Notes: generated from the letters alone by a model not told the origin. Positions 1 through 8,906 are shown, counted from the stretch's first letter. The stretch: DNA of 64,000 nucleotides from Oceanicaulis sp052055585 (GCF_052055585.1 NZ_CP170485.1:992001-1056000), one strand, 5' to 3'. A program made the numbers and translations.

Positions 1-982
1 AGAAGAGAAGGCTCATCCCGCCATCACGCACCATCAGCCCGCCCAGGAAGAAAGGCACGGTCAAAAGCAGGGTGATGCCGGGAATGACGCCATAGGCTTC
101 CGGGCGGTTCGGGCCGATCCGGTCTGCGATCCAGCCGCCTGCGACAGAGCCGATCAGGCCCAATGCAAACAGCGGCGAAAGACCTGCGCCGACCTCTTCC
201 AGCGTCATGCCTTGGGACCGGATCAGGAAGGAGGGCGCCCATTGATACAGGCTGTATCCGGCGAACGAGGTGACAGCGGCCGCAGCCGTGAACAGGCGCA
301 GGGAGGGCGTGGCGATGACCAGCTTTAGGGCGCCGAGCGCATTGGCTTTCTGCGCCCGCAGGGCTTCGGTGTCGAACATGCCGCGCTTGGGCTCTTTGAC
401 CAGAACCAGCAGCACCAGCGCCAGCAGAACGCCCGGCAGGCCCACCAGCACAAAGGCCCAGCGCCAGTTCAGCGCGTCGGCGATAAAGGCGCCCAGCGCC
501 GACCCGGCGGTCAGGCCCAGCGGCGCGCCGACCGAGAACAGGCCAATGGCGAAGGCCCGCTTGGAGGGCGGGAAATAGTCAGACAACACCGAATAGGAGG
601 GGGAGACCCCGCCCGCTTCGCCCGAGGCGACACCGATGCGCGCCAGCAGCATCTGGATGAAGTTGCCCGCCATGCCCGACAGCGCGGTGAACACGCTCCA
701 GACCACGCAGGCCGCTGCGATCAGGCGCACGCGGTTGGTCCGGTCCGCCAGGATGGCGATGGGAATGCCAAGCGTGGCGTAAAACAGCGCGAAGGCGGTC
801 CCGCCCAACAGCGCGAGCTGGCTGTCGCTCAGGCTGAGATCGGTCCGGAATTCTTCTTGCAGGACGGCGAACACCTGCCGGTCCATGAAGTTCACCAGAT
901 AGACCACCAGCAAGACGCCCAGAGCCGTCCAGGCGTTTCTGGCGGCGGGGCGTTTCGCGGTGAAAGGCGCGGGGGTGCTCAT
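1..982 (-). CDS. MFS transporter (C-terminus beyond window)
   Basis: Major facilitator superfamily permease of the inner membrane; substrate unknown. The reading frame starts at an ATG at 982 (MSTPAPFTAKR...) and stays open to the window edge, giving about 327 residues of an expected 420-450. The first helix ends in NFMDRQ, then a loop has LADRTNRVR (the MFS A-motif position), and a central break (KEPKRG) separates the two six-helix halves. The N-terminal pattern with an Asp-Arg after helix 1 resembles the Spinster-like MFS group common in alphaproteobacteria. It lies 109 bases downstream of the threonine synthase-like gene on the same strand. Family is clear; transported compound cannot be inferred. 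Confidence 0.85.
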   Translation of the reverse strand, partial: MSTPAPFTAKRPAARNAWTALGVLLVVYLVNFMDRQVFAVLQEEFRTDLSLSDSQLALLGGTAFALFYATLGIPIAILADRTNRVRLIAAACVVWSVFTALSGMAGNFIQMLLARIGVASGEAGGVSPSYSVLSDYFPPSKRAFAIGLFSVGAPLGLTAGSALGAFIADALNWRWAFVLVGLPGVLLALVLLVLVKEPKRGMFDTEALRAQKANALGALKLVIATPSLRLFTAAAAVTSFAGYSLYQWAPSFLIRSQGMTLEEVGAGLSPLFALGLIGSVAGGWIADRIGPNRPEAYGVIPGITLLLTVPFFLGGLMVRDGGMSLLF

Positions 983-1091
983 GGCGATCCCTCGGGGGCG
1001 GCTCAAAAGAGGCCGGGTTATGCGATAGGGCGGTGATTCAGTTAAAGGCTCGTGTGCATTACAATTCCAGTCAGGATGACCCCTTAAGCGC

Positions 1092-2336
1092 TTAGAGAGC
1101 GAGCATATCCGGGGTGATCGGACGGGTCCGGTCCAGAGAGCGGGCCTGATCGGGCAGCGGGTATTTCAGCCCCGAACCGCAATTGAAAAGAACCACTTCG
1201 GCGTCCTTCTCGATCAGGCCGCGAGACAGTGCGGACTGACAGGCGGCCAGCGTCGCGGCGCCTTCGGGACACAAGAGCAAGCCGTCTTCACGACCGCAAA
1301 GCTGACGTGCGTTTTCAATCTGGGCGTCAGACACCGCCAGCGCTGCGCCGCCGCTTTCCCGAACGGCGCGCAGAATCAGGAAGTCGCCAATGGCCTTGGG
1401 CACGCGAATGCCCGAGGCGACTGTATGGGCGTCGAGCCATTCAGGCGCATGCTCTTCGCCCGCCTCGAACGCCTTGACGATGGGGGCGCAGCCTTCAGCC
1501 TGCACGGCGAACATCTTGGGACGTTCCGAGCCGATCCAGCCCAGCTTCTCCATCTCGTCGAACGCTTTCCACATGCCGATCAGGCCCGTGCCCCCGCCTG
1601 TGGGGTAGAAGATGGCGTCGGGGAGTTTCCAGCCCAACTGCCAGGCCAGCTCGATCCCCATCGTCTTCTTGCCCTCGATCCGGTAGGGCTCCTTGAGGGT
1701 GGAGACGTCAAACCAGCCCATCTCCTCTTTCAGCGCCCCCACAATGGCGCCGCACTGGTGGATCAGGCCGTTGACGCGAAACACCTGTCCGCCCTGGGCC
1801 GCGATCTCGCGCACATTCACTTCGGGCGTATCGGCGGGGCAGAAGGAATAGGTCGTCATTCCTGCGCGGGCGCCATAGGCCGACAGGGCGGCGCCTGCAT
1901 TGCCGTTCGTGGGCATGGCCATGGTTGTCACGCCAAAGGACTTGGCCATGGAGACGGCCAGCGCCAGCCCCCGCGCCTTGAAGCTGCCCGTGGGCAGGCG
2001 GCCTTCATCCTTGACCCAGAGCGGGGCGGTCAGGCCCAGCGAGGCAGCGACGTGGGGCGTCTCGATCAGGGGCGTATCCACTTCGCCCAGCGAGACCACA
2101 TCCTCATTGCGCGCCACGGGCAGCAGCTCGCGCCATTTCCAGAACCCGGCGTCTTCATCGGCGGGGCGGGCGGCGAGGGCGTCGCGATCAAGCTCGTGCT
2201 TCATCGCTTCAAGATCATAGCGCGCCAAGAGCGGCCAGCCTTCCGGGGAGAGGTTGTGCGCGGTGTCCTTGTCCAGCCGGGCGCCCGTCATGGAGCACTC
2301 GAGATGGGTGAAATAATTGGACGGGGCAGGGCGCAT
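1092..2336 (-). CDS. threonine synthase-like PLP enzyme
   Basis: Fold-type II pyridoxal-phosphate enzyme of 414 residues, probably converting O-phosphohomoserine to threonine, cytoplasmic. The PLP lysine lies in LPTGSFKARG, the substrate-binding asparagine loop is PTNGNAGAA, and the phosphate-binding glycine loop is PTGGGTGL. The N-terminus (THLECSMTG) resembles the short cysteine-containing lead-in of threonine synthases of this type, which is why the upstream ATG was kept although its ribosome site is weak; an ATG 15 codons downstream is the alternative. Related threonine dehydratase or cysteate synthase activity is possible. The divergent VOC gene begins 36 bases away. Confidence 0.75.
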   Translation of the reverse strand: MRPAPSNYFTHLECSMTGARLDKDTAHNLSPEGWPLLARYDLEAMKHELDRDALAARPADEDAGFWKWRELLPVARNEDVVSLGEVDTPLIETPHVAASLGLTAPLWVKDEGRLPTGSFKARGLALAVSMAKSFGVTTMAMPTNGNAGAALSAYGARAGMTTYSFCPADTPEVNVREIAAQGGQVFRVNGLIHQCGAIVGALKEEMGWFDVSTLKEPYRIEGKKTMGIELAWQLGWKLPDAIFYPTGGGTGLIGMWKAFDEMEKLGWIGSERPKMFAVQAEGCAPIVKAFEAGEEHAPEWLDAHTVASGIRVPKAIGDFLILRAVRESGGAALAVSDAQIENARQLCGREDGLLLCPEGAATLAACQSALSRGLIEKDAEVVLFNCGSGLKYPLPDQARSLDRTRPITPDMLAL

Positions 2337-2372
2337 GGGTCACCGTGAGGGCAAATCGAGAAGGAGGCAGGC

Positions 2373-2762
2373 ATGCCGGTCCTGGGTGTAGGTGGCATTT
2401 TCGTGAAGTCGGCTGATCCTGACGCGAGCAAGCGCTGGTATCAAGAGGTTCTGGGTTTAGAGCTTAATTCTTATGGGGGATTTGATTTCGCCCATGCCGA
2501 TGCAGCTCACGCTTTTGGCGAGGGCGCGCGGACGATCTTTGCCCGTTTCGAGGCGGGGTCGGACTATTTCGAGCCGTCCGAACAGACCTTCATGATCAAC
2601 CTGATCGTTTCCGATATGGACGCCCTGCTTGAACGCATCGCGGCCTCGGGAACCGCGCTGATCGGTGAACCGCAGAGCTTTGACTATGGCCGCTTCGCCT
2701 GGGTGATGGACCCTGATGGCGTCAAGGTCGAGCTGTGGGAGCCGGCGAAACCGGCCGCCTAG
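2373..2762 (+). CDS. VOC (glyoxalase/bleomycin-resistance fold) protein
   Basis: A single-module vicinal-oxygen-chelate protein of 129 residues. The sequence runs VKSADPDASKRWYQEVLGL in the first beta-alpha-beta unit and ends with DPDGVKVELWEP, the usual C-terminal strand carrying the metal-ligand glutamate. A strong AGGAGG site precedes the ATG. Substrate unknown: members act as glyoxalases, dioxygenases or antibiotic-binding proteins. Its TAG stop shares a CTAG palindrome with the stop of the convergent amidohydrolase gene. Confidence 0.8.
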   Translation: MPVLGVGGIFVKSADPDASKRWYQEVLGLELNSYGGFDFAHADAAHAFGEGARTIFARFEAGSDYFEPSEQTFMINLIVSDMDALLERIAASGTALIGEPQSFDYGRFAWVMDPDGVKVELWEPAKPAA

Positions 2763-4516
2763 CGCGTCATCTGTCCCCAGGCGGCTTTGAACAGCCGTCC
2801 CAGACGGTCCAGCGACCAGCCGCGCTGATCAACAGGGCGTCCGGCGATCCAGGTTTGCCGGGCGGTGAAGGTTTCGCCCGCGTCCAGCGCCGCGACAGGA
2901 TCGCGGTCAAACCAGACCAGGTCAGCGCGCTTGCCCACTTCCAGCGAGCCGGTGTCATCGTGCAGGCCCAGCTGGCGGGCGGCGTTGAGCGTCATCATCG
3001 CGAAGGCGTCCTCGGCGGCAATGCGCTCTCCCAGACGGTCGCCCTCTGGCGTCTGTCGCATGACGGGCAGGGCCATGACCCGTGCTGCATCGATGGTGCT
3101 GGCGGGATGATCGCCATGGATCGTCACCACGGCGCCGCTTTCAAGCGCAGCGTGAATGGGCATGTAGCGGCCCGCGCGATCAGGGCCGAACATCGCCTCC
3201 AGCCGGTGGCCGTAATAGCCGATATGGTCGGGGAAAAAGCCCATCGAGACGCCAAGGCTAGCCGCCCGCTCGATCTGCTCCGGCGTCGCCAGCGCCAGAT
3301 GCTCCAGCCGGTGATGCAGATCCGGATGGGGAAGGGCGCGCTGGGCGGTTTCGATGACATCAAGCGCCAGATCAATCGCCCGCTCGCCCTGAACATGGAA
3401 GGCTAGCTGATGGCCTGCAGCCTGTGTGTCGAGCGCTTGGGCGAGGGCGGTTTCAGGCGCCAGCGCGAGCGGTCCGCGCCAGCCCGGCGGCAAGCCCAGC
3501 ACCTCGGCGTTGAACCGGCTGTCAGCATAGGGCGTTTCGGTGGCCGCGCCGCCGACGAAGGGCGAGCCGTCGAGCCAGAGCTTCAGGCCCGCAACACGGG
3601 TGATGGTGTCGTGTGCAGCGCCCTCAAACACGCCGTATCCGGTCCCGGTCTGCTCTGGCAGCAGGTAAAGGACGGTATTGAGGGGCGCGCGGGGATGGCT
3701 GGCGACGTCTGAAAGGATCGCCAGCGGATCGCGCGCCCGTCCCACCAGCCCGGTGATGCCAATGGTCGTGTAGCCTGCCTGCGCATAGCGGGCGTAGGCG
3801 TCGGCCAGGATGAATTCGAGCGCGGCGTCCGAGGGCGTGGGGACGCCGGCCATCAACTGGCTCACCGCGTCCACTTCGACCACGCGTCCGGTCAGGGCGC
3901 CGCTGGCGTCGCGCTCGAAATAGCCATGTTCGGGGTCCGGCGTTCCGGCATGTATGCCGGCGGCCTCAAGGGCGGCGGAATTGGCGAAGGCTTCATGCAG
4001 CATCTGGGTCAGAACGACGAGCGGGCGGTCGGGCGACAGCGCGTCAAGCTCGGTGCGGGACGGGGCGTCCACATCGCCCAGCAGCACCGGATCCCAGCCA
4101 AACGCAATGGCCCAGGGGCTGGGGCCGCCGCGCGCGAGGCCTTGCTCGATCAGGGCCATCACTTCTGCCCGCCCGCCGTCATGGGGGCCGGACAGGTTGA
4201 TCGCCTGACCTAAAAGCCCGGTCGCGAGCGGATGGGTATGCGGTTCAATCAGGCCGGGTGTCAGGGCGCCGCCTTCAAGATCAAAGCGCCTGACGCCTCG
4301 CGGCGCCTGCGCTTGGACGCTTTCAAGATCACCTACGGCGATGATCACGCCGTCGCGCATATAGAGCGCGTCAGCTGTCTCAGGCGACGCCGCGGTGCGG
4401 ATCACGCCGTTATGGAAGAGTACGGTTTCCGGCGCATTGGCGGATCGGGCGGACAGCCCGAACCCGATGGCCAGCACGACGAGCAGTGCGAGGCTCGCCC
4501 AGATCATACGCGCCAT
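2759..4516 (-). CDS. membrane-anchored YtcJ-type amidohydrolase
   Basis: Amidohydrolase-superfamily metal enzyme of 585 residues. One N-terminal hydrophobic helix (residues 4-22) acts as signal or anchor, so the enzyme probably faces the periplasm. The metal motif LIEPHTHP is followed by a long insertion, HVQGERAID, a HRLEH motif and, near the end, HGDHPAS, all in the order seen in the YtcJ/ExeA-like amidohydrolase_3 group. The C-terminal VGKRADLVWFD is the classic composite-domain strand. A GGGGGAGGTG ribosome site supports the start. The substrate of this group is not known with confidence. Confidence 0.82.
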   Translation of the reverse strand: MARMIWASLALLVVLAIGFGLSARSANAPETVLFHNGVIRTAASPETADALYMRDGVIIAVGDLESVQAQAPRGVRRFDLEGGALTPGLIEPHTHPLATGLLGQAINLSGPHDGGRAEVMALIEQGLARGGPSPWAIAFGWDPVLLGDVDAPSRTELDALSPDRPLVVLTQMLHEAFANSAALEAAGIHAGTPDPEHGYFERDASGALTGRVVEVDAVSQLMAGVPTPSDAALEFILADAYARYAQAGYTTIGITGLVGRARDPLAILSDVASHPRAPLNTVLYLLPEQTGTGYGVFEGAAHDTITRVAGLKLWLDGSPFVGGAATETPYADSRFNAEVLGLPPGWRGPLALAPETALAQALDTQAAGHQLAFHVQGERAIDLALDVIETAQRALPHPDLHHRLEHLALATPEQIERAASLGVSMGFFPDHIGYYGHRLEAMFGPDRAGRYMPIHAALESGAVVTIHGDHPASTIDAARVMALPVMRQTPEGDRLGERIAAEDAFAMMTLNAARQLGLHDDTGSLEVGKRADLVWFDRDPVAALDAGETFTARQTWIAGRPVDQRGWSLDRLGRLFKAAWGQMTR

Positions 4517-4568
4517 GGCGCACCTCCCCCTGTGTTTGTCTTTTGTCTCAGGCTAAAGCCCTGAAGCG

Positions 4569-5267
4569 CTAAAGCAAACCCAGACTCTTGAAGCTGGCGG
4601 TGCGTTCACGTCCGATCACCAGATGGTCGTGGACGACAATGTTGAAGGGCTTGGCGGCGCTTATGACCAGCTTGGTCATCTCGATATCAGCGTGAGAGGG
4701 TGTCGGGTCGCCGCTGGGATGATTGTGAACAAGGATCAGGGCGCTGGCGTCGAGCGCCAGGGCGCGCTTGACCACTTCGCGCGGATAGACCGGCGCGTGA
4801 TCGACCGTGCCGCGCGCCTGATGCTCGTCCGCAACGAGGCGGTTCTTCTTGTCCAGATACAGAACCCGGAATTGTTCGGTGGCGGCGTGCTGAAGGGCTG
4901 TGCGCAGATAATCAAGAAGCGCCGACCAGCTTGAGAGGATGGGCCGCCCCACCACTTGCTCGCGCGCCATGCGCACCGCCAGCGCCTCGATGAGCTTGAG
5001 ATCAAGCGCGGTCTTTTCCGAAACGCCCTTCACATCTTTCAGCTGATGCAGCTCCGCCGCGCAGACCCCGCCCAGACCGCCAAAGCGGGCGATCAGCGCC
5101 TTGGCCAGCGGTTTGACGTCGCGGCGCGGGATGGAGCGGAAGAGCGCCAGCTCCAGCAATTCGTAGTCCGCGAGCCCCTGTCCGCCAGCTTCAGAGAAAC
5201 GCGCGCGAAGCCGGTCGCGATGACCGGCATGGGGCAGGGTGGTGTTTGGGGGCAGGGTATCCGTCAA
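4569..5267 (-). CDS. radC: RadC family JAB-domain protein
   Basis: RadC/YicR-family protein of 232 residues with an N-terminal helix-hairpin-helix (UPF0758) region and a C-terminal JAB1/MPN metallopeptidase-like domain. The metal-binding pattern is visible as HNHPSGDPTPSHAD. The start chosen is a TTG giving LTDTLPPNTTLPHAGHRDRL; a longer frame runs upstream to 5501 but would overlap the divergent secreted-protein gene, and no ATG or GTG lies closer. The function of RadC proteins is unsettled; the old link to DNA repair is not well supported. The promoter region is shared with the divergent DUF2059 gene and contains a perfect inverted repeat. Confidence 0.8.
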   Translation of the reverse strand: MTDTLPPNTTLPHAGHRDRLRARFSEAGGQGLADYELLELALFRSIPRRDVKPLAKALIARFGGLGGVCAAELHQLKDVKGVSEKTALDLKLIEALAVRMAREQVVGRPILSSWSALLDYLRTALQHAATEQFRVLYLDKKNRLVADEHQARGTVDHAPVYPREVVKRALALDASALILVHNHPSGDPTPSHADIEMTKLVISAAKPFNIVVHDHLVIGRERTASFKSLGLL

Positions 5268-5287
5268 TGCAGGCTCGCCAGTTCGTA

Positions 5288-5306
5288 ATTCTCCTGATAG
5301 GAGAAT
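5288..5306. promoter_or_regulatory. perfect 8-bp inverted repeat between radC and DUF2059 gene
   Basis: ATTCTCCT and AGGAGAAT are separated by GAT. The element sits 21 bases from the proposed radC start and 31 bases before the DUF2059 start, so a protein bound here could act on both divergent genes. It is short for a terminator and has no U-tract. Confidence 0.45.
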
Positions 5307-5337
5307 ACCGATAATTGGACTGACTTGGAGGGGAAAT

Positions 5338-5811
5338 ATGATCCGTCTTGTCCTGGCTGCCAGTGCAGCCGTGTTTCTGGCCGCGCCGAGCCTGGCGCAG
5401 TCTGACGATGATGTGCGCCTGGCTGAGGCCGAGCGTATGATGGAGCTGACGGGCAGCTCTGATGCCACGTCGATGATGATGGGCATGATGATGCCGACCA
5501 TGGAGCCAGTTTTGCGCAGTCAGTTTGCTGCTGCGTCTGACGCCCAGATATCCGAGGCGCTGGCGCTCATTGAGCAGACGATGACCGATCTCGTGCCGCA
5601 GATCGTGAGTGAGGGCGCGTCAGCCTATGCGGCAGCTTTTACGCTGGAAGAGCTTGAAGAAATCAACGCGTTTTACGAAACCGAGACCGGCCAGAAGCTG
5701 GTCGTGTCCATGCCGCAACTGATGCAGGAAGTCGCACTGGTCTCCGAACAGATGGGTATTGAGGCCATGCAGGGCATTCAGCCGCAGATCGAAGCCATCA
5801 TGGCCCAGTAA
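5338..5811 (+). CDS. secreted DUF2059 protein
   Basis: Exported protein of 157 residues: signal peptide MIRLVLAASAAVFLAAPSLA with a probable cut after SLAQ, then an all-helical, methionine-rich domain (a run MMMGMMM around residues 45-50) ending in the DUF2059 pattern FTLEELEEINAFYETETGQK. A GGAGGGG ribosome site sits just upstream of this ATG; an earlier in-frame start at 5239 would destroy the signal peptide. Role unknown; DUF2059 proteins are periplasmic or lipid-facing small helical proteins. Confidence 0.82.
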   Translation: MIRLVLAASAAVFLAAPSLAQSDDDVRLAEAERMMELTGSSDATSMMMGMMMPTMEPVLRSQFAAASDAQISEALALIEQTMTDLVPQIVSEGASAYAAAFTLEELEEINAFYETETGQKLVVSMPQLMQEVALVSEQMGIEAMQGIQPQIEAIMAQ

Positions 5812-5908
5812 GCGGTTTCCCCATCTTCCGTCCTTCCGTGATTTGACCTAACCCATCAGTGTGCACACATACGCAGACGTTCGAGACTGAATCACGGAAG
5901 GGCGCGCA

Positions 5909-7312
5909 ATGGCCGATCACGAGTTTGACTATGACCTGTTCACCATCGGGGCCGGGTCAGGCGGCGTGCGGGCCTCTCGGCTGAGCGCGATGCTGGGCAA
6001 GAAAGTCGCCGTGGCCGAGGAATACCGCCCTGGCGGCACCTGCGTGATCCGCGGCTGCGTGCCCAAGAAATACATGGTCTACGCGTCCAGCTTCGCCAAA
6101 AGCTTCAAGCAGGCCAAAGCCTATGGCTGGTCTGTGGGCGAGCCAGAGTTCAGCTGGCCGACCTTCCGTGACACCATGAATGCCGAAGTGGACCGTCTGT
6201 CCGGCATTTATGCGCGCAATCTCGCCAATGCCGGCGTCGAGCTGATCGAGGATCGCGCCGAGCTGGAAGGGCCGAACACCATTCGTCTGGTCAATCAGGA
6301 CCGCACGGTGACGGCGAAGCATATCCTGATCGCCGTGGGCGGCGCCCCGAACAAGGACGACACGCTGCCGGGCGTCGAGCATACGATCACCTCCAACGAG
6401 CTGTTCCACCTGCCCAAACTGCCCAAGCACATCGTCATTGCGGGCGGGGGCTATATTGCGGTGGAGTTCGCCCAGGTCTTTGCCGGGCTCGGCGTCGAGA
6501 CCTGCCTGGTCTATCGCGGCGAGACCGTGCTGCGCGGCTTTGACGATGATGTACGCACCGCCGTGCATGAAGGCCTGAAAGAGGCTGGCGTGCGGGTGAT
6601 CACGCATGCGGTGTTCAACAAGATCGAACTGACCGACGAGGCTGCAGGTCTCAAGAGCGTCACGCTGGATAATGGCGATGTGATCGAGGATGTGGATCAG
6701 GTCGTCTTCGCGATCGGCCGCGATCCTTACACCAAAGGGCTGGGCCTTGAGGCGGCGGGCGTCGAGGTCAATGGCAAGGGCGCGATCAAGGTCGATGAGT
6801 ATTCAAAGACCAGCGTGGAAAATATCTACGCCGTCGGCGACGTCACCGACCGGGTGAACCTGACGCCCGTGGCGATCCGCGAGGGCGCGGCCTTCGTGGA
6901 TACCGTCTATGGCGGCAAGCCCAACGCCTATGACCATTCCACGATTGCGAGTGCAGTGTTCACCCAGCCGCCCGTCGGGACGGTGGGCCTGACCGAGGCT
7001 GAGGCCCGCCATCAGTATGGCGAAGTGGATATCTATAAATCCCAGTTCCGCCCGATGAAGGGCATCATCACCGATCATCCCGACCGGATGATGATGAAGA
7101 TGATCGTGCGCCCATCCGATCAGGTCGTTATCGGCGTGCATCTGGTGGGCGATGACAGCCCGGAGATCATCCAGGCCGTGGGCATTGCGGTGAAAGCAGG
7201 GCTGACCAAGGCCCAGTTTGACGCCACTTGCGCGGTCCACCCCAGCGTCGCCGAGGAATTGGTGACGATGAAAGAGAAGTGGATTCCGCCTGAACTGCGC
7301 GCTGCGGAGTAA
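5909..7312 (+). CDS. gor: glutathione-disulfide reductase
   Basis: NADPH-dependent flavoprotein of 467 residues reducing oxidised glutathione in the cytoplasm. FAD is bound by GAGSGGVRASR near the N-terminus; the redox-active disulfide is Cys45/Cys50 in GGTCVIRGCVPKK; the NADPH-binding fold is IVIAGGGYIAVEFA; and the C-terminal interface carries HPSVAEELVTM, whose histidine-glutamate pair is the proton relay. The GGTCVIRGC variant is usual in alphaproteobacterial Gor. Ribosome site GGAAGGG precedes the ATG. Transcribed toward the DAHP synthase gene but separated from it by 149 bases with strong secondary structure. Confidence 0.93.
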   Translation: MADHEFDYDLFTIGAGSGGVRASRLSAMLGKKVAVAEEYRPGGTCVIRGCVPKKYMVYASSFAKSFKQAKAYGWSVGEPEFSWPTFRDTMNAEVDRLSGIYARNLANAGVELIEDRAELEGPNTIRLVNQDRTVTAKHILIAVGGAPNKDDTLPGVEHTITSNELFHLPKLPKHIVIAGGGYIAVEFAQVFAGLGVETCLVYRGETVLRGFDDDVRTAVHEGLKEAGVRVITHAVFNKIELTDEAAGLKSVTLDNGDVIEDVDQVVFAIGRDPYTKGLGLEAAGVEVNGKGAIKVDEYSKTSVENIYAVGDVTDRVNLTPVAIREGAAFVDTVYGGKPNAYDHSTIASAVFTQPPVGTVGLTEAEARHQYGEVDIYKSQFRPMKGIITDHPDRMMMKMIVRPSDQVVIGVHLVGDDSPEIIQAVGIAVKAGLTKAQFDATCAVHPSVAEELVTMKEKWIPPELRAAE

Positions 7313-7329
7313 AGCCGTTGATCCCGCGT

Positions 7330-7344
7330 GGTGAATTAATCACC
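7330..7344. promoter_or_regulatory. short palindrome upstream of DAHP synthase
   Basis: GGTGA and TCACC flank ATTAA. It lies 17 bases after the gor stop and 118 bases before the DAHP synthase start; a protein-binding site is possible but nothing identifies a regulator. Confidence 0.25.
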
Positions 7345-7370
7345 GCGTCACCCCTATCGTTGCTTTTTGC

Positions 7371-7411
7371 ACGCAGTGCGCCCCGAAGCGGTCCTTCGGG
7401 GCTTACTGCGT
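7371..7411 (+). promoter_or_regulatory. two-part hairpin in the DAHP synthase leader
   Basis: An inner stem (CCCCGAAG with CTTCGGGG, five-base loop) sits inside an outer stem (ACGCAGT with ACTGCGT), with a small GCG/CTT internal loop. There is no U-tract after it, so it is a poor Rho-independent terminator for gor. Position 50 bases before the start of the committed enzyme of aromatic amino-acid synthesis suggests a leader element. No Trp-, Phe- or Tyr-rich leader peptide was found. Confidence 0.45.
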
Positions 7412-7461
7412 TGCACAATCGCCGTTACTATGTCCGGCCAAATACAAGAAAGGCGAAGGCC

Positions 7462-8838
7462 ATGACGATGTGGAGCCCTGAGAGCTGGAGATCCAAACCT
7501 GGCAAGCAAATGCCGGCTTATCCCGACATGGATAAGCTTTATTGGGTGGAATCCGAGCTCGCCAAGCGCCCGCCGCTGGTCTTTGCAGGCGAAGTGCGTC
7601 GGCTGAAAAGCCAGCTGGCCAATGTCTCCGCCGGGCAGGCCTTCCTGTTGCAGGGCGGCGATTGCGCCGAGAGCTTCAAGGAATTCTCAGCAGAGACCGT
7701 GCGCGACACCTTCCGCGTCCTGCTGCAGATGGCGGTGGTGATGACCTTCGCCAGCGCCAAGCCGGTGGTGAAGGTGGGTCGCATTGCCGGTCAGTTCGCC
7801 AAGCCGCGCTCGTCTGACGAAGAGACGATCGACGGGGTGACCCTGCCCAGCTATCGCGGGGATTCCATCAATGACATGGCCTTCACCGAAGAAGCCCGTG
7901 TGCCGGATCCCGAGCGCCTGATCCGCGCTTACGACCAGTCCGCGGCGACGCTGAACCTGCTGCGTGCGCTGGCGTCGGGCGGCTATGCCGACCTTCACAA
8001 CGTGCACCAGTGGACGCTGGATTTCCTGGCGGGCAGCCCGGCGGGTGAACGCTATCAGGAATATGCCGACCGCATCGGCGAGGCGCTGGCCTTCATGCGC
8101 GCTTGCGGCGTGACGCCCGACGGCGCGCCGTCACTGGAAGGGGTGGATTTCTTCACCTCCCACGAAGCGCTGCACCTGCCGTTCGAGCAGGCCATGACCC
8201 GGATGGAGAGCAATTCGGGCCGCTGGTATGACACGAGCGCCCATTTGCTGTGGATCGGCGACCGCACGCGTCAGCCCGATCATGCCCATGTGGAGTTCAT
8301 GCGCGGCATCGAGAACCCGATCGGGCTCAAATGCGGCCCGTCTCTGGACCCCGATGAGCTGATCCGACTGATCGACGTGCTCAATCCGCGTGATGAGGCC
8401 GGTCGTCTGATCCTTTACGTGCGCATGGGCGCCGACAAGGTGGCTGACGGTTTGTTGCCGCTGGTGCGCAAGGTGCAGTCTGAAGGCCGCAATGTGATCT
8501 GGTCGTGTGACCCGATGCACGGCAACACCCATAAGGCCGCCAATGGCTACAAGACGCGTGATTTCGACAAGGTGCTGTCTGAACTGCGCACCTTCATCGA
8601 GGTTCTGCGCGCGGAAGGCGCCGAGCCGGGCGGGGTGCATTTCGAGATGACCGGCCAGGACGTGACCGAATGCGTTGGCGGCGCCGGGCATTTGTCCGAA
8701 GCGGATCTGTCGAGCCGCTACCACACCCACTGCGATCCGCGCCTGAACGCTGACCAGGCGCTGGAGATGGCGTTCCAGATCTCTGACGCCCTGAAGCCCG
8801 CCCAGGGCCTCAAGCGCAATGTGGTGGCCGCTGAATAG
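7462..8838 (+). CDS. class II 3-deoxy-7-phosphoheptulonate synthase
   Basis: First enzyme of the shikimate pathway, joining phosphoenolpyruvate and erythrose 4-phosphate; 458 residues, the normal size of the plant-like class II (AroA-II) family. Diagnostic segments are LLQGGDCAESF, KVGRIAGQFAKPRS, ESNSGRWYDTSAHLLWIGDR, and WSCDPMHGNT with the metal-binding His/Asp residues, ending GGVHFEMTGQDVTECVGG. The ATG chosen follows AAAGGCGAAGG; a longer frame from 7318 would run through the leader hairpin and lacks homology to the family. A clear terminator follows. Confidence 0.93.
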   Translation: MTMWSPESWRSKPGKQMPAYPDMDKLYWVESELAKRPPLVFAGEVRRLKSQLANVSAGQAFLLQGGDCAESFKEFSAETVRDTFRVLLQMAVVMTFASAKPVVKVGRIAGQFAKPRSSDEETIDGVTLPSYRGDSINDMAFTEEARVPDPERLIRAYDQSAATLNLLRALASGGYADLHNVHQWTLDFLAGSPAGERYQEYADRIGEALAFMRACGVTPDGAPSLEGVDFFTSHEALHLPFEQAMTRMESNSGRWYDTSAHLLWIGDRTRQPDHAHVEFMRGIENPIGLKCGPSLDPDELIRLIDVLNPRDEAGRLILYVRMGADKVADGLLPLVRKVQSEGRNVIWSCDPMHGNTHKAANGYKTRDFDKVLSELRTFIEVLRAEGAEPGGVHFEMTGQDVTECVGGAGHLSEADLSSRYHTHCDPRLNADQALEMAFQISDALKPAQGLKRNVVAAE

Positions 8839-8860
8839 GCAAGCCGCCCTGAAAGACCAC

Positions 8861-8890
8861 AAAAGCCCGGCTCAATGAGCCGGGCTTTTT
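8861..8890 (+). terminator. Rho-independent terminator of DAHP synthase
   Basis: GCCCGGCTC and GAGCCGGGC arms with a three-base loop, flanked by AAAA and a T5 run. Confidence 0.85.
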
Positions 8891-8906
8891 GCTGGGGCTG
8901 GCCCCA

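Noticed and set aside
7313..7461. Trp/Phe/Tyr attenuator peptide before DAHP synthase
   Set aside because: No short frame rich in aromatic codons precedes the hairpin.
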